Positions 28,318-39,646 of a DNA stretch of 64,000 nucleotides are shown here, piece after piece. The DNA comes from Glaciimonas immobilis (GTDB lineage Bacteria; Pseudomonadota; Gammaproteobacteria; Burkholderiales; Burkholderiaceae_D). Both the position numbers and the translations under genes were made by a program. The notes beneath the pieces were generated by a model. It saw nothing but the letters and a program-made list of their open reading frames with translations. It did not search any database and had not been told where the DNA came from. The stretch's first letter is position 1; each line of letters opens with the position of its first letter. The stretch is taken from positions 248,001 through 312,000 of the forward strand of contig NZ_JAAOZT010000001.1 of NCBI RefSeq assembly GCF_011947285.1. Reading direction: 5' to 3'.

Positions 28318-29424
28318 ATGTCGATTCAATTTGGTCCAGAGTACGTTCGTGCCATCGCCCCGTATCAAGGTGGCAAACCGATAGCGGAAGTCGCGCGCGA
28401 GTTCAATCTCGATGAAGCGAAGATCATCAAACTGGCGTCGAACGAGAACCCGTTAGGTATGCCCGAGTCTGCCAAACTGGCGATGCAGGCAGCGGTCGCC
28501 GATATCGGCCGTTACCCTGACTCCAACGGATTTGAATTGAAAGCCGCTATCACGGCCAAATATGATGTCCCTGCAGAGTGGATTACGTTGGGTAATGGCA
28601 GTAACGACATTCTGGAACTGGCGACGCATGCATTTGTGCAACCGGGACAGGCCGCGATGTATTCGGAATACTCATTCCTCGTGTACGCGTTGGCGACCCA
28701 GGCAGTCGGCGCGCGCGCCATCGTCGTGTCGGCCAAAGATTTTGGTCATGATTTGCCTGCCATGCTGGCGGCGGTCACGGATGACACGCGACTGATTTTT
28801 ATTGCGAATCCCAATAATCCGACTGGCACCTTTATTCCTGCAGCGGAACTTGAAGCCTTTTTGCAGGCCGTGCCGCCGCAGATCGTAGTTGTTCTGGACG
28901 AAGCCTATAACGAATATCTACCGCCCGAATGCCAATATGAGTCGATTGCCTGGGTCCGTCAATATCCAAACTTGCTGGTCTCGCGCACTATGTCGAAAGC
29001 GTACGGACTGGCCGGATTGCGGATCGGATTCGGGATCGCGCAGCCCGCGATAACGGATTTGCTGAACCGGATTCGCCAACCGTTCAACGTTAATTCGCTT
29101 GCGCAGGCAGCCGCCGTTGCCGCCCTCAATGACAAGCCGTTCCTGCAAAAAAGTGCGGAGGTTAACGCCGCCGGTTATCTTCAGCTAACTGCCGCGTTTG
29201 ATGCATTAAAGCTCATCTACGTGCCATCGTTTGGTAACTTTGTTATGGTAAAAGTGGGCGAGGATGACGGCGCTGGTGCGCGGGTGAATCTGGCATTGTT
29301 GAAGCAGGGCATCATCGTCCGGCCTGTGGGAAATTACGGTTTACCCCAATGGCTTCGGATCACGATAGGTTTGCCGCACGAAAATGCGGCATTTATCGCG
29401 GCGTTAAAATCCTTGCTTGGCTGA
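28318..29424 (+). CDS. hisC: Histidinol-phosphate aminotransferase
   Basis: A 368-aa class I/II PLP aminotransferase. Motifs: KLASNENPLG (about 38-47), NPNNPTGTF (about 163-171), DEAYNEYL (about 195), the PLP Lys in SRTMSKAYGLAGLRIG (about 228), and the terminal Arg in WLRITIG. In Burkholderiales a HisC paralog sits in this aromatic-amino-acid cluster between pheA and tyrA and may act on imidazole-acetol phosphate or on aromatic keto acids, so aromatic transamination is possible too. Separated from pheA by 186 bp. Confidence 0.93.
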   Translation: MSIQFGPEYVRAIAPYQGGKPIAEVAREFNLDEAKIIKLASNENPLGMPESAKLAMQAAVADIGRYPDSNGFELKAAITAKYDVPAEWITLGNGSNDILELATHAFVQPGQAAMYSEYSFLVYALATQAVGARAIVVSAKDFGHDLPAMLAAVTDDTRLIFIANPNNPTGTFIPAAELEAFLQAVPPQIVVVLDEAYNEYLPPECQYESIAWVRQYPNLLVSRTMSKAYGLAGLRIGFGIAQPAITDLLNRIRQPFNVNSLAQAAAVAALNDKPFLQKSAEVNAAGYLQLTAAFDALKLIYVPSFGNFVMVKVGEDDGAGARVNLALLKQGIIVRPVGNYGLPQWLRITIGLPHENAAFIAALKSLLG

Positions 29425-29649
29425 TCAGCCTCAAAGACTTTGCTGACTATATTGTTGATAATGCGCGCATTTTTAGCGCATTTAGCGCAACGAGTTAGCC
29501 CAATAAGCTAATATGGTCAGTTGTTTTACATCGCCGGTGGCATCTGTCGCGATGGCAGGCTGACTGTGGTGTTGGCCGCTATGTTTTTAGCTTATATATT
29601 AGCCTGCTCAAAGTTTCACCTCCTTTCAACTCCTTCAGAAGTCGTTATC

Positions 29650-30549
29650 GTGTTGAAAAAAATTGCTATTTTTGGCGTTGGCCTGATTGGTGGCTCATTT
29701 GCGCTGGCGCTCAAGCAAGCGGGCGCGGTGCAGCATGTCGTCGGTGCTGGCCGTAGCCTTGCGTCTTTACAACGGGCATTACAGCTCGGGATCATTGACG
29801 CCATCGCGACTTCGCCCGCCGATGCAGTGGCGGACGCTGATCTGGTGTTGATCGCTGCGCCGGTGGCACAAACTGGGGCAATTCTCGCCAGCATCGCGCC
29901 CTATTTGCAAATTGGCACTGTCGTGACTGACGCTGGCAGTACCAAAGGAGATGTTGAAGCGTCGGCACGTTTGGCGTTAGGCACAAAAATCAGTCAGTTT
30001 GTGCCCGGACATCCTATTGCAGGTCGTGAGAGTAACGGGCCTGATGCGGCGATTGCCAATTTGTATGTGGGCAAAAAAGTCGTGTTGGCGACGTTGCCGG
30101 AAAATGGTCAGGCGGATATCGAGCGGGTCGCAAGCGCCTGGCGGCAATGCGGCGCGGTAATTCACCAGCTTTCCTGTGCGCAGCATGACGTAGTGTTCGC
30201 CTCGGTTAGTCATTTGCCCCACTTGTTGGCCTATGCATTGGTAGATGATATCGCCAACAAACCGCACGCCGATATGTTGTTTCAATATGCCGCAAGTGGG
30301 TTTCGTGATTTTACGCGGATTGCAGGGTCGTCGCCCGAAATGTGGCGCGATATTTCGCTGGCAAATCAAGAAGCTTTATTGCAAGAGCTGGACGCATATC
30401 AATTAAAGTTGACGCAACTGCGTGGGTTGCTTGCATCGCGTGATGGCCCTGGCCTTGATGCAATTTATCAAAATGCGCAGCAATCGCGCCATCGCTGGAT
30501 TTGTGCCATTGAAGCAGCAGAAAAACAAAATAAGGAAGGCGGAGATTAA
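29650..30549 (+). CDS. tyrA: Prephenate dehydrogenase
   Basis: A 299-aa NAD(P)-dependent prephenate or arogenate dehydrogenase for tyrosine synthesis. The Rossmann motif [19 protein letters not shown] begins three residues after GTG 29650, which I choose as start; the frame runs up to 29521 but that part looks non-coding. [22 protein letters not shown] (active His) and [12 protein letters not shown] are present. No chorismate-mutase or ACT domain, so it is the monofunctional form. Its stop TAA shares one base with the aroA ATG (TAATG), indicating translational coupling. Confidence 0.92.
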   Translation: MLKKIAIFGVGLIGGSFALALKQAGAVQHVVGAGRSLASLQRALQLGIIDAIATSPADAVADADLVLIAAPVAQTGAILASIAPYLQIGTVVTDAGSTKGDVEASARLALGTKISQFVPGHPIAGRESNGPDAAIANLYVGKKVVLATLPENGQADIERVASAWRQCGAVIHQLSCAQHDVVFASVSHLPHLLAYALVDDIANKPHADMLFQYAASGFRDFTRIAGSSPEMWRDISLANQEALLQELDAYQLKLTQLRGLLASRDGPGLDAIYQNAQQSRHRWICAIEAAEKQNKEGGD

Positions 30550-31910
30550 TGACCAATCAGTCCAAACAAAAAATCAAGCACGCCAAAAAACACTATCCGA
30601 AATTTATCGATTTGCATCCGGTAGCGGTCTGCCGTGGAATTGTGAAGCTGCCCGGTTCCAAAAGTATTTCTAATCGCACGTTGTTGTTGGCAGCGCTGGC
30701 CAAGGGCACGACCGTGATTCACGATTTGCTTGCCTCCGATGACACGCTTGTGATGCTGATGGCCTTGAAGCAACTTGGCATTAATTGGGAACAGGCTGAA
30801 GGGACGCAAAATTACACTGTGCACGGCTGTGATGGTCGCTTTCCGACGCATCAGGCTGATTTGTTCATGGGTAACGCCGGGACCGCAATTCGCCCGTTAA
30901 CTGCCGCATTGGCTGCGATGGGCGGCGACTACACCTTGCATGGTGTCGCAAGGATGCATGAACGTCCGATCGGCGATCTGGTGGAGGCCCTGAACGCTAT
31001 CGGCACCCGAATTGCGTACACCGGTGTTGCAGGATACCCGCCGTTGCATATTCATCGTGGTCAGTTGCACGCACAGCAGATGTCGGTCCGGGGCAACGTA
31101 TCCAGTCAGTTTTTGACCGCATTATTGATGGCTTCGCCGCTAATGGCGAGAGACCAGCCAGTGTCGATCAATGTCATCGGCGACCTGATTTCCAAGCCGT
31201 ATATCGAGATCACCTTAAATTTGTTGCAGCGCTTTGGTATCTCGGTGGAGCGCGACGGCTGGCAATCATTCATCATTCCTGCGGGACAAAATTATCAGAG
31301 TCCGGGCACGATTCACGTTGAAGGCGATGCATCATCGGCTTCATACTTTTTAGCCGCTGGCGCTATTACTGGCGGACCGATGCGAGTGGAAGGGGTGGGT
31401 AAAAATAGTATCCAGGGTGACGTTCGCTTTGTCGAAGCGCTTGCACAAATGGGTGCAAATATCACGATGGGCGATAACTGGATTGAGGTCTCGTCCAATG
31501 GTGTATTAAAAGCCATCGATGCCGATTTCAACCATATTCCGGACGCGGCCATGACGATCGCGATTGCAGCGCTGTATGCGGACGGTCCCAGCACCTTGCG
31601 GAATATTGCTAGTTGGCGGGTCAAGGAAACTGACCGCCTGAGCGCCATGGCAACAGAATTACGCAAGCTGGGCGCAACGGTTGAAGAGGGCGAAGATTAT
31701 TTGCGGGTGACGCCGCCTGCGGCCATGCAGCCCGCCACTATCGACACCTACGATGACCACCGGATGGCGATGTGCTTTTCGTTGGCGTCGCTGGACGGCG
31801 CCGCGTTGCGCGGCACGACAGTGCGGATTAACGATCCACAATGTGTAGCGAAAACATTTCCTGATTATTTTGACGTTTTTGCCAAGCTCGCTGAGCAAAC
31901 TTTACTGTAA
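30549..31910 (+). CDS. aroA: 3-phosphoshikimate 1-carboxyvinyltransferase (EPSP synthase)
   Basis: A 453-aa class I EPSP synthase, sixth step of the shikimate pathway. Signature stretches: [18 protein letters not shown] (about 35-52), [15 protein letters not shown] (about 106-120, with the class I GTAxRPLTA sequence expected to be glyphosate-sensitive) and [14 protein letters not shown]. The catalytic Asp lies in [11 protein letters not shown], with RVKETDR and YDDHRMAM near the end. The N-terminus has about 20 extra Lys-rich residues compared with E. coli. Overlaps tyrA by one base and precedes the SNF2 gene by 6 nt. Confidence 0.96.
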   Translation: MTNQSKQKIKHAKKHYPKFIDLHPVAVCRGIVKLPGSKSISNRTLLLAALAKGTTVIHDLLASDDTLVMLMALKQLGINWEQAEGTQNYTVHGCDGRFPTHQADLFMGNAGTAIRPLTAALAAMGGDYTLHGVARMHERPIGDLVEALNAIGTRIAYTGVAGYPPLHIHRGQLHAQQMSVRGNVSSQFLTALLMASPLMARDQPVSINVIGDLISKPYIEITLNLLQRFGISVERDGWQSFIIPAGQNYQSPGTIHVEGDASSASYFLAAGAITGGPMRVEGVGKNSIQGDVRFVEALAQMGANITMGDNWIEVSSNGVLKAIDADFNHIPDAAMTIAIAALYADGPSTLRNIASWRVKETDRLSAMATELRKLGATVEEGEDYLRVTPPAAMQPATIDTYDDHRMAMCFSLASLDGAALRGTTVRINDPQCVAKTFPDYFDVFAKLAEQTLL

Positions 31911-31916
31911 GGCGAC

Positions 31917-34900
31917 ATGCTGACTATTCCCTTTATATTTCAAGATATCGCTACGCTGGTCTCGGACGTGACCCTCGTGCGAGCTCAGGAATACGTTCGG
32001 CAGCAGCGGATAATGCTTCTTGATGATAACGGCCGCAATGGTCTGATTAGTCGCGTGCGTGGCAATCAGGCTGAAATTTACGATCAAAAAATCACGCTCA
32101 CCGATATCGATGGTAGTGTCGATATTGAGGGCATCTGCTCTTGCCCGGTTGGTTACAATTGCAAACACGTTGTCGCAGCCATGCTGACCTATTTGCAACG
32201 CGCTGATCAGATTAAGACAGAGCGGGCCGATAGCCAGTCAGTGTCCGGTGCGCTGCCGCGGGTGATTGGTAACTGGTTACATCGGGTCGAGGAAGAACTG
32301 GTTGTCAAACCGATGGCGATTTCCATGCAGCAAGGAAATGCGACGCCCGATTATCGGCTCGTCTTTGCCTTGGTGCCCACTCAAAATGGTAAGCAGGTCA
32401 TGCTTTATTTGTGCAAAGCAAGGATGCGAAAAGATGGACGGTTCAGCGCGATCAAGCCGCTTGGCGATAGCTTTAACTTTTACAATGCGGTGCGCGAATT
32501 TTTACCGGAAAGCGATCATGACGCAGTCAGTCTGTTTGTTGCGCTGGTAAGTCGCAAAAATCAAAGTACGCCATTTTATCAATCTCAAATTCAACAAAAC
32601 AACTGTGAGTTGAACGGCAAACTCGGTGCGCAATTATTGCGTTTGTTGCTGGAGCAAAAGAATCTGGTATGGGCCAATACCTCTGCCGATCTGAGCAAAG
32701 GACAAGCGCATTTTGTCGCCTTGTCAGGGGCCCGTAATGCGATTCTGCAATGGCGTGAGCAGCATCAGGAAGAGTCATTGGAAGAGCCACGGGAAGCGCC
32801 GACCAAATGGGCGCGTCCTAACGGTCAGGCGCTCAAGCCGGTGCGTGATACGCCACGGGAAGTCTCGAAACTGGTTTGGCAATTTGCGCCCGCTCACGAG
32901 GGTAGCAACGGCCTGTCGGAACCGGAGGCCGTTTCCGCAAACGGGCAAACGATCGACTATGTGTTGCCGACGACGCCGCCGTGGTACATCGATAATTTGT
33001 CCTGCGGTGAGTTGACGTTACCGCCGCTATTTCATCAGATTGCCCAAACCGATTTGATCAATCTGGTGACACAGGCCCCATTATTGGATGCTGAAAATAA
33101 AAAGCAGGTGGCCCAATTATTACTCAGTCACGGTGTCAGCGACGTGATCCCGTTGCCGGTTGCGATTCCTTTTACTGTTCTCGATAACATCACTCCACAG
33201 CCTATATTGGTGCTCGATAGCGTGCCCGACGGTCACGGTGGAATGCAAGATTTTGCGCAACTATTGTTTTCATACGATGGCGCGATCACTTCGGCGGAGT
33301 TTGTTCCCGTATTTCAGCGCAACAGTGATCGTGGTGTTGAAAAAATCGTGCGGCATCAAGGTGTTGAGCGCGCAGCCAGTCAGACCTTGCAGGATTTACG
33401 TTTGCAGGTCATGCACAATAGCGACCAATTGCTGTGCACCAGAATGCGGGCCACCAGAACTGCTACCTTCGTCATGGACAATGACGCGGCATGGTTGCAC
33501 TTCGCAAAAAACGGATTGCCAGCGCTGACAGCCGCCGGGTGGCAGATCGATAAGTCGCCCGACTATCGGTTCGACGTGGTTGAGATCGAAGACTGGTACG
33601 CAGACATCACGGAGGCTGACCGCCAGCAGGACGACGCAACGCAAGCCGGTGAAAAAAAACACGGCGCGCTCACCGGCACCAATGGGGCCGCCGCAGCTGA
33701 CTTCGATGGTACCCAAGATAGCGTTCAAAACGGAAGCCAACCCAGCAATCCATGGTTTGATCTGGCACTCGGCATTGTAGTTAATCAAGAGCGGGTGTCG
33801 TTATTGCCGCTATTGATTGATTTGATTCGGCAGGCACCGGACAATTTCAGCGCGCGCGCGCTGGCGCAACATCCCGACGACGACGCGTTTCTTATTCAGC
33901 TTGAAAGCGGCGTACGGGTGGCGTTACCGTGGGGGCGAATTAAACCGATTCTGAATACATTGGGCGAGCTTTATTTCACCGATAAGGTCGGCGATTCGGT
34001 ACGTTTGTCCGTGCTTGACGCGGCCCGATTGGCCGAGCTGGAAGGCAGTGCGGAGTTGCGCTGGATGGGCGGCACGCGTCTGCGTGAACTGGGCGAAAAA
34101 CTCAATAGTTTCGGTGGTGTACAGCAAGTCGCGGTACCCGAAGGGTTACAGGCAACCTTGCGCGATTATCAGCGCGATGGTTTGTCGTGGATGCAGTTTT
34201 TGCGCGAATATGATTTCGCCGGTATTCTGGCCGACGATATGGGTTTAGGAAAAACCATACAGACGCTGGCACATATTCTGATCGAAAAAAATGCTGGTCG
34301 TCTGACTTCGCCAGCATTGGTCGTAGCACCCACTAGCCTGATGTCAAACTGGCAGGAAGAAGCGGCGCGTTTTGCGCCCGGCCTGAAGGTATTAATATTG
34401 CAAGGTAAGCAGCGGCTGGCGTTGTTTGACCAGATTAATGCGTTCGATGTGGTGTTGACGACCTATGCTTTATTACCGCGCGATGAGGAGCGTTTGCGCG
34501 CCTATCAATACCATTTACTGATTTTGGACGAGGCGCATTATATTAAAAACGCACGTTCAAAAGCAGCGCAAAGCGTTAGCCTGCTCGATGCACGGCATCG
34601 TTTGTGCCTGACCGGAACCCCGGTTGAGAATCATCTTGGCGAGCTTTGGTCCCAGTTTCATTTCTTGTTACCGGGATTGTTGGGATCAGAAAAAGAGTTC
34701 AATCGTGATTTCCGTACGCCGATAGAAAAATACGCTGACGACAGCCGCAGAACATTGTTGGTGCGACGGATAAAACCGTTTTTACTGCGCCGCACTAAGG
34801 ATGCGGTCGCTAGCGAGTTGCCGCCTAAAACCGAAATGGTGCGCCATGTCGAGCTTTCCGGGGCGCAACGTGACTTGTATGAAACCGTGCGTTTGGCGAT

Positions 34901-35567
34901 GGATAAAAAGGTCCGTGCGGCAATTGAGAGCAAGGGCGTCGCTGGCAGCCATATTATTATTCTGGAAGCATTGCTTAAATTGCGGCAGGCCTGCTGCGAT
35001 CCGCGTCTGGTGAAAGTCGCGGGCGACACCGCGCGCACCGCGCACGTTCCTTCCGCCAAATTACTTGAGCTAATGGAGATGGTCGATGAGCTGCGCCAGG
35101 AAGATCGCCGCATTTTGATCTTCTCGCAATTTACCAGCATGCTCGCGTTGATCGCCGAGGCGCTGACCGCTGCCAATATCACCTATGCACTCCTCACTGG
35201 CGATACGAAAGATCGCGGTGCGGTGGTGCGCTCGTTTCAAAACGGTGAGGTGCCGGTGTTCCTGATCAGCCTGAAAGCGGGCGGGGTTGGATTGAATTTG
35301 ACCACCGCTGATACCGTGATCCACTACGATCCATGGTGGAATCCTGCGGCCGAGTTGCAGGCCACTGATCGCGCCTGGCGCATTGGTCAGGACAAGCCCG
35401 TATTTGTTTATAAGTTGATTGCCAAAGGCACGGTGGAAGAAAAAATCCAGGCGCTGCAAGGCAAGAAGGCAGCGTTGGCCGAGGCAATTTTAGGTACTAC
35501 CGGCGCAGCCATGAACCTTAAACTAACCGCTGAAGACCTGCAGGCCATCTTCGAGCCCTTAGATTGA
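31917..35567 (+). CDS. SWIM zinc-finger SNF2/Rad54-family helicase
   Basis: A 1216-aa protein. An N-terminal SWIM zinc finger CSCPVGYNCKH (Cys74, Cys76, Cys82, His84) is followed by a long poorly defined region to about residue 730, with a low-complexity linker near 570-600. The SNF2 ATPase follows: ADDMGLGKTIQ (Walker A, about 771), LDEAH (motif II, about 871), LTGTPVEN (motif III) and a C-terminal helicase half with SLKAGGVGLNLT and ATDRAWRIGQ. These are DNA translocases that remodel protein-DNA complexes, with uncertain bacterial roles. Its start lies 6 nt after aroA, so it is probably cotranscribed, an unusual companion for the aro-cmk-rpsA row. Confidence 0.92.
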   Translation: MLTIPFIFQDIATLVSDVTLVRAQEYVRQQRIMLLDDNGRNGLISRVRGNQAEIYDQKITLTDIDGSVDIEGICSCPVGYNCKHVVAAMLTYLQRADQIKTERADSQSVSGALPRVIGNWLHRVEEELVVKPMAISMQQGNATPDYRLVFALVPTQNGKQVMLYLCKARMRKDGRFSAIKPLGDSFNFYNAVREFLPESDHDAVSLFVALVSRKNQSTPFYQSQIQQNNCELNGKLGAQLLRLLLEQKNLVWANTSADLSKGQAHFVALSGARNAILQWREQHQEESLEEPREAPTKWARPNGQALKPVRDTPREVSKLVWQFAPAHEGSNGLSEPEAVSANGQTIDYVLPTTPPWYIDNLSCGELTLPPLFHQIAQTDLINLVTQAPLLDAENKKQVAQLLLSHGVSDVIPLPVAIPFTVLDNITPQPILVLDSVPDGHGGMQDFAQLLFSYDGAITSAEFVPVFQRNSDRGVEKIVRHQGVERAASQTLQDLRLQVMHNSDQLLCTRMRATRTATFVMDNDAAWLHFAKNGLPALTAAGWQIDKSPDYRFDVVEIEDWYADITEADRQQDDATQAGEKKHGALTGTNGAAAADFDGTQDSVQNGSQPSNPWFDLALGIVVNQERVSLLPLLIDLIRQAPDNFSARALAQHPDDDAFLIQLESGVRVALPWGRIKPILNTLGELYFTDKVGDSVRLSVLDAARLAELEGSAELRWMGGTRLRELGEKLNSFGGVQQVAVPEGLQATLRDYQRDGLSWMQFLREYDFAGILADDMGLGKTIQTLAHILIEKNAGRLTSPALVVAPTSLMSNWQEEAARFAPGLKVLILQGKQRLALFDQINAFDVVLTTYALLPRDEERLRAYQYHLLILDEAHYIKNARSKAAQSVSLLDARHRLCLTGTPVENHLGELWSQFHFLLPGLLGSEKEFNRDFRTPIEKYADDSRRTLLVRRIKPFLLRRTKDAVASELPPKTEMVRHVELSGAQRDLYETVRLAMDKKVRAAIESKGVAGSHIIILEALLKLRQACCDPRLVKVAGDTARTAHVPSAKLLELMEMVDELRQEDRRILIFSQFTSMLALIAEALTAANITYALLTGDTKDRGAVVRSFQNGEVPVFLISLKAGGVGLNLTTADTVIHYDPWWNPAAELQATDRAWRIGQDKPVFVYKLIAKGTVEEKIQALQGKKAALAEAILGTTGAAMNLKLTAEDLQAIFEPLD

Positions 35568-35726
35568 CCCCACTAAGGTTGACCTGTTTAGGCGACTTTT
35601 CCACAATAAATTTTCCATAGCCTTCCATAATGCCGTTGCATGCGGGACAATCCGCTTGCAATGGACGTTTTTACTACATATTGACATTAAGTTAATGTGC
35701 CAAATTTGTTAATAACTTGAATCTTC

Positions 35727-36398
35727 ATGCCTAACTCTCAAACACCCGTCATTGCAATTGACGGACCCACCGCATCGGGTAAAGGCACGGTCGCGCAAAA
35801 GGTAGCGCAGCGTCTCGGTTTTCACTACCTCGATTCGGGCGCTTTATATCGCCTTACGGCGTTGTCGGCACTGCGTCGCAATACTGCATTAGACGACGAG
35901 CACGCGTTAGCCAAGGTGGCTTCTCGCTTGAATTGCCATTTTGACAGCGGGCATATATTTCTATCCGAGGAGGATGTGTCGGAAGCGATTAGAGCTGAAA
36001 ATGTTGGTAATGTGGCATCAAAAATCGCAGCACTGATGCCGGTGCGTCAAGCGCTTTATGGGCTGCAACTTGGCTTCCATCGCGCTCCCGGGCTGGTCGC
36101 CGATGGTCGGGACATGGGCTCGGTAATTTTTCCGCACGCAGTGCTTAAAGTATTTCTTACGGCAAGTGTTGCAGCGCGAGCGCAAAGACGTTATAAGCAA
36201 TTGATTGACAAGGGAATTTCTGCTAATATGCAAGACCTCACAAATGATTTGAGTGAGCGTGATGCGCGCGACACCCATCGCAGCTCGGCCCCATTAAAGG
36301 CTGTTGAAGGGGCATATCTGCTGGATACCTCTGCGCTAACCGCGGAACAAGCGGTTGAACAGATACTCGGATGGTATGCATTAGTTAAAACGGTTTAG
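35727..36398 (+). CDS. cmk: Cytidylate kinase
   Basis: A 223-aa CMP/dCMP kinase. P-loop [14 protein letters not shown] (residues about 11-24), LDSGALYRL (NMP binding), [11 protein letters not shown] with the catalytic Asp, and [15 protein letters not shown] (LID region). Length and motifs match bacterial Cmk. It lies between the SNF2 gene (159 bp away) and rpsA, the order cmk-rpsA being widely conserved. Confidence 0.96.
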   Translation: MPNSQTPVIAIDGPTASGKGTVAQKVAQRLGFHYLDSGALYRLTALSALRRNTALDDEHALAKVASRLNCHFDSGHIFLSEEDVSEAIRAENVGNVASKIAALMPVRQALYGLQLGFHRAPGLVADGRDMGSVIFPHAVLKVFLTASVAARAQRRYKQLIDKGISANMQDLTNDLSERDARDTHRSSAPLKAVEGAYLLDTSALTAEQAVEQILGWYALVKTV

Positions 36399-36674
36399 CG
36401 TAAGCCGCTTAATGGTGGATCATTTGTTGCGTCGTGCTTTGTTTGCGTCGTGCTCGCATCATCTGTAAGAAGTAACCGGCTTTACAGTAATTAGTAACGT
36501 AATTTATACGTTGTTTAACTTGTTCTCCTTAGTTGTTCGATCTGTCGCAAAGTTGGATCGGACTCTTAATAACCTAACCCTTTATTGATCGTATTCTGGT
36601 TGTTGTACTTATTTAAGAGTTTATTATTTAGGTCGTTCGAATGCGTCGCAATACTGGCAAACTAGTCAAATCCT
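36399..36674 (+). promoter_or_regulatory. rpsA leader region
   Basis: A 276-bp AT-rich region before rpsA without a gene. No Shine-Dalgarno sequence is visible before the rpsA ATG (CAAATCCT instead). This fits the known behaviour of rpsA in E. coli, where a structured SD-less leader is bound and autoregulated by S1; extension to this genome is an inference. Confidence 0.45.
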
Positions 36675-38390
36675 ATGTCAATCACAGTTCTGTCCTCTAC
36701 CTCTGGCGAAGCAAGTGCTTTTGCCGCACTATTTGAAGAATCGCTGTCACGTCAAGACATGCGTTCTGGTGAAGTGATTTCTGCTGAAGTCGTTCGTCTT
36801 GATCATAACTTCGTTATTGTCAACGCCGGCCTGAAGTCAGAAGCGTTCATTCCAATTGAAGAATTTAAAAATGACCTCGGCGAACTCGAAGTAAACGTTG
36901 GTGATTTCATCTCCGTTGCTATTGAATCGCTGGAAAACGGTTTCGGCGATACAATCCTGTCGCGTGACAAAGCTAAACGTTTGGCATCGTGGCTCTCGCT
37001 TGAAAAAGCGATGGAGTCTGGTGAGATCGTCACTGGTACTGTCAATGGTAAAGTTAAGGGCGGTCTGACCGTTCTGACAAACGGCATTCGTGCTTTCTTG
37101 CCGGGTTCGCTGGTTGATACGCGTCCGGTTAAAGATACGACGCCGTTCGAAGGCAAGACCATGGAATTCAAGGTCATCAAGCTAGATCGCAAGCGTAACA
37201 ACGTTGTGTTGTCACGTCGCGCTGTGATCGAAGCATCGATGGGCGAAGAGCGTCAGAAACTGATGGAAACGCTGAAAGAAGGCACCATCGTTAATGGCGT
37301 GGTCAAAAATATCACTGACTATGGCGCATTCGTGGATCTGGGCGGTATCGATGGTCTGTTGCATATCACTGATCTGGCATGGCGTCGTGTGCGTCACCCA
37401 TCAGAAGTATTGACAGTCGGTCAAGAGATCACTGCTAAGGTTCTGAAGTACGATCAAGAGAAAAACCGTGTTTCACTGGGCGTCAAGCAATTGGGCGACG
37501 ATCCATGGACTGGTTTGTCACGTCGTTACCCACAACATACACGTCTGTTCGGTAAAGTCACTAATCTGACTGACTATGGCGCATTCGTTGAAGTCGAGCA
37601 AGGTATCGAAGGTTTGGTTCACGTTTCAGAAATGGACTGGACTAACAAGAACGTGGCACCAAACAAAGTCGTTCAACTCGGCGATGAAGTTGAAGTCATG
37701 GTTCTGGAAATCGACGAAGACCGTCGCCGTATCAGCCTGGGTATGAAGCAATGTAAAGCTAATCCTTGGGACGATTTCGCGATCACCCACAAGAAGGGCG
37801 ATAAAGTCCGTGGCGCGATCAAATCGATCACTGACTTCGGTGTATTTATCGGCCTGGCCGGTAACATCGACGGTTTGGTTCACCTGTCGGATCTGTCATG
37901 GACAGAAACTGGCGAAGAAGCAGTCCGTCGCTTCAAAAAAGGTGACGAACTGGAAGCCATCGTATTGGCTATCGACGTTGAGCGTGAGCGCGTTTCTCTG
38001 GGCGTTAAGCAACTTGAAGGCGATCCATTCAACAACTTCGCTGCCATGAACGACAAAGGTTCACTGGTAACAGGTACTGTTAAATCGGTTGAGCCTAAAG
38101 GTGCTGTGATTCAATTGTCTGAAGAAGTTGAAGGCTACCTGCGCGCTTCCGAAATCTCCCGCGATCGCGTGGAAGATGCCGGTACTCACCTGAAGGTTGG
38201 CGATGTGTTGGAAACAATGGTCATCAACGTTGATCGTAAAGCACGTGGTATTCAGCTTTCGATCAAGGCTAAAGATAGTGTTGAAACACAAGAAGCAATG
38301 CAGAAGATGTCTACTACAGACTCTAACGCTGCTTCGGGTACAACTAGTCTCGGCGCGTTGCTAAAAGCTAAATTCGACAACAAGAACTAA
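36675..38390 (+). CDS. rpsA: 30S ribosomal protein S1
   Basis: A 571-aa protein with six S1 (OB-fold) repeats, roughly residues 30-97, 115-180, 200-270, 287-357, 374-444 and 461-530, seen as recurring TDYGAFV / GLVHVSEM / RISLGMKQ patterns. It binds mRNA leaders and delivers them to the 30S subunit. Length agrees with proteobacterial S1 (about 557 aa). It is followed by ihfB after 23 nt, as in most gammaproteobacteria and betaproteobacteria. Confidence 0.98.
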   Translation: MSITVLSSTSGEASAFAALFEESLSRQDMRSGEVISAEVVRLDHNFVIVNAGLKSEAFIPIEEFKNDLGELEVNVGDFISVAIESLENGFGDTILSRDKAKRLASWLSLEKAMESGEIVTGTVNGKVKGGLTVLTNGIRAFLPGSLVDTRPVKDTTPFEGKTMEFKVIKLDRKRNNVVLSRRAVIEASMGEERQKLMETLKEGTIVNGVVKNITDYGAFVDLGGIDGLLHITDLAWRRVRHPSEVLTVGQEITAKVLKYDQEKNRVSLGVKQLGDDPWTGLSRRYPQHTRLFGKVTNLTDYGAFVEVEQGIEGLVHVSEMDWTNKNVAPNKVVQLGDEVEVMVLEIDEDRRRISLGMKQCKANPWDDFAITHKKGDKVRGAIKSITDFGVFIGLAGNIDGLVHLSDLSWTETGEEAVRRFKKGDELEAIVLAIDVERERVSLGVKQLEGDPFNNFAAMNDKGSLVTGTVKSVEPKGAVIQLSEEVEGYLRASEISRDRVEDAGTHLKVGDVLETMVINVDRKARGIQLSIKAKDSVETQEAMQKMSTTDSNAASGTTSLGALLKAKFDNKN

Positions 38391-38413
38391 GTAATAGTTA
38401 AGCGAGCACGCTA

Positions 38414-38719
38414 ATGACAAAGTCGGAGCTGATTGCCCGCCTGGCCGAGCGTTATCCGCAGTTGGTTGCAAAAGATGCGGATTACGCGGTCAAAACTATA
38501 CTCGATGCAATGGGCGACGCTTTGTCGACCGGCCAGCGGATCGAGATTCGTGGTTTTGGCAGTTTTGCACTGAATCGCAGACCACCGCGGATCGGTCGCA
38601 ACCCAAAATCGGGGGACAAAGTGATGGTGCCGGAAAAACGGGTGCCGCATTTCAAACCAGGTAAGGAGTTGCGTGAACGGGTCGATGCAATGGTCGGGCA
38701 ACCAATCAAAGAAGACTAA
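38414..38719 (+). CDS. ihfB: Integration host factor subunit beta
   Basis: A 101-aa HU/IHF-fold DNA-bending protein, partner of IhfA. It starts [17 protein letters not shown] and carries [21 protein letters not shown], the beta-arm with the intercalating Pro in GRNPKSGD. Position directly after rpsA identifies it as IhfB rather than HU. An intrinsic terminator follows 15 bp after the stop. Confidence 0.96.
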   Translation: MTKSELIARLAERYPQLVAKDADYAVKTILDAMGDALSTGQRIEIRGFGSFALNRRPPRIGRNPKSGDKVMVPEKRVPHFKPGKELRERVDAMVGQPIKED

Positions 38720-38734
38720 GTTGTGCGTACAAAT

Positions 38735-38765
38735 AAAAACGGCATCTTCGGATGCCGTTTTTTTT
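38735..38765 (+). terminator. Intrinsic terminator after ihfB
   Basis: AAAACGGCATC-TTCG-GATGCCGTTTT is a perfect 11-bp stem with a UUCG tetraloop followed by a run of T residues, ending the rpsA-ihfB transcript. Confidence 0.95.
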
Positions 38766-38916
38766 CACGTACAATTTCATTTTTACAAATTTGTGCTGTT
38801 TATGCTTTTGTTGTGAATTTCAGGTACTTTAGGATGTACGCAAAATCGTCGCGGCGCTGAGACCGGCAACCTGCGGCTGACGCCAGTGCTGACCTCCGCG
38901 TGACGTTGGTTGGTCA

Positions 38917-38922
38917 TATAAT
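38917..38922 (+). promoter_or_regulatory. Candidate -10 box upstream of lapA
   Basis: A perfect TATAAT lies about 210 bp upstream of lapA in an otherwise gene-free 414-bp spacer that follows the ihfB terminator. The -35 region is poor, so this is tentative. Confidence 0.3.
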
Positions 38923-39133
38923 CGCCTTGGAAGCCACCACGCTTCTGGCGTGATTTGGCGTAAGTCTTATACTTAGTGGATCGCTGGACCCTGCCGAATC
39001 TGGTCGGATCGTTGTGAGGTTATTACAGGTATTTTGTCGGAGCAGGTAAACGCGTACACATCGATGGGGGTTCAACGTAAGTTAGCCATCGCAGGGCATT
39101 GCTGTCTTTACACCACCAATCAGGAACCGTGCC

Positions 39134-39448
39134 ATGAAACTTATTTCACGCATTATTGCAGTTATTCTATTTCTGATCTTCTTTGGCTTCGCACTAAAGA
39201 ATACGCAAGAAGTCACACTCGGATTTTTTCTGAATTACGAAATTCATGGTCCACTGGTCTTGATCCTGTTGGGATTTTTTGGCGCGGGTGCCATTCTGGG
39301 AGTTTTGGCGATGACCCCTGCGCTGTTCCGTCACCGTCGAAACGCCACCAAGTCCCAAAAAGCGCTGTCGTCATTACAGCGTGAGCGTGAGGCGGAACGA
39401 CTGGCAAGTATTGAACCGCCTCATCCAGACGCCGTTCGGAATATATAA
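39134..39448 (+). CDS. lapA: LapA-family membrane protein
   Basis: A 104-aa inner-membrane protein with two transmembrane helices (residues about 4-22 and 40-62) and a basic cytosolic tail, the LapA_dom/DUF1049 architecture. In E. coli LapA works with LapB in regulating LPS assembly. The helix pair pattern ISRIIAVILFLIFFGFAL then PLVLILLGFFGAGAILGVL is typical. It is followed by lapB. Confidence 0.9.
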   Translation: MKLISRIIAVILFLIFFGFALKNTQEVTLGFFLNYEIHGPLVLILLGFFGAGAILGVLAMTPALFRHRRNATKSQKALSSLQREREAERLASIEPPHPDAVRNI

Positions 39449-39646
39449 TTCGCTGCGGCAAGGTATTTAGAATGGGGCTAAGCAGGTCTTAGCACCATTC
39501 TACATGCCGGGTTGAGCAGAATATGCAAACGTATTCAGACAGGTCAGTATTCTTGCTGCGGTAATTTTCCACATCGACTGCCCGACGTTTCCAGTCTGCC
39601 TCCAATTTATTATAATCGTCACACTTTATGCTCATAACACGTTCGT

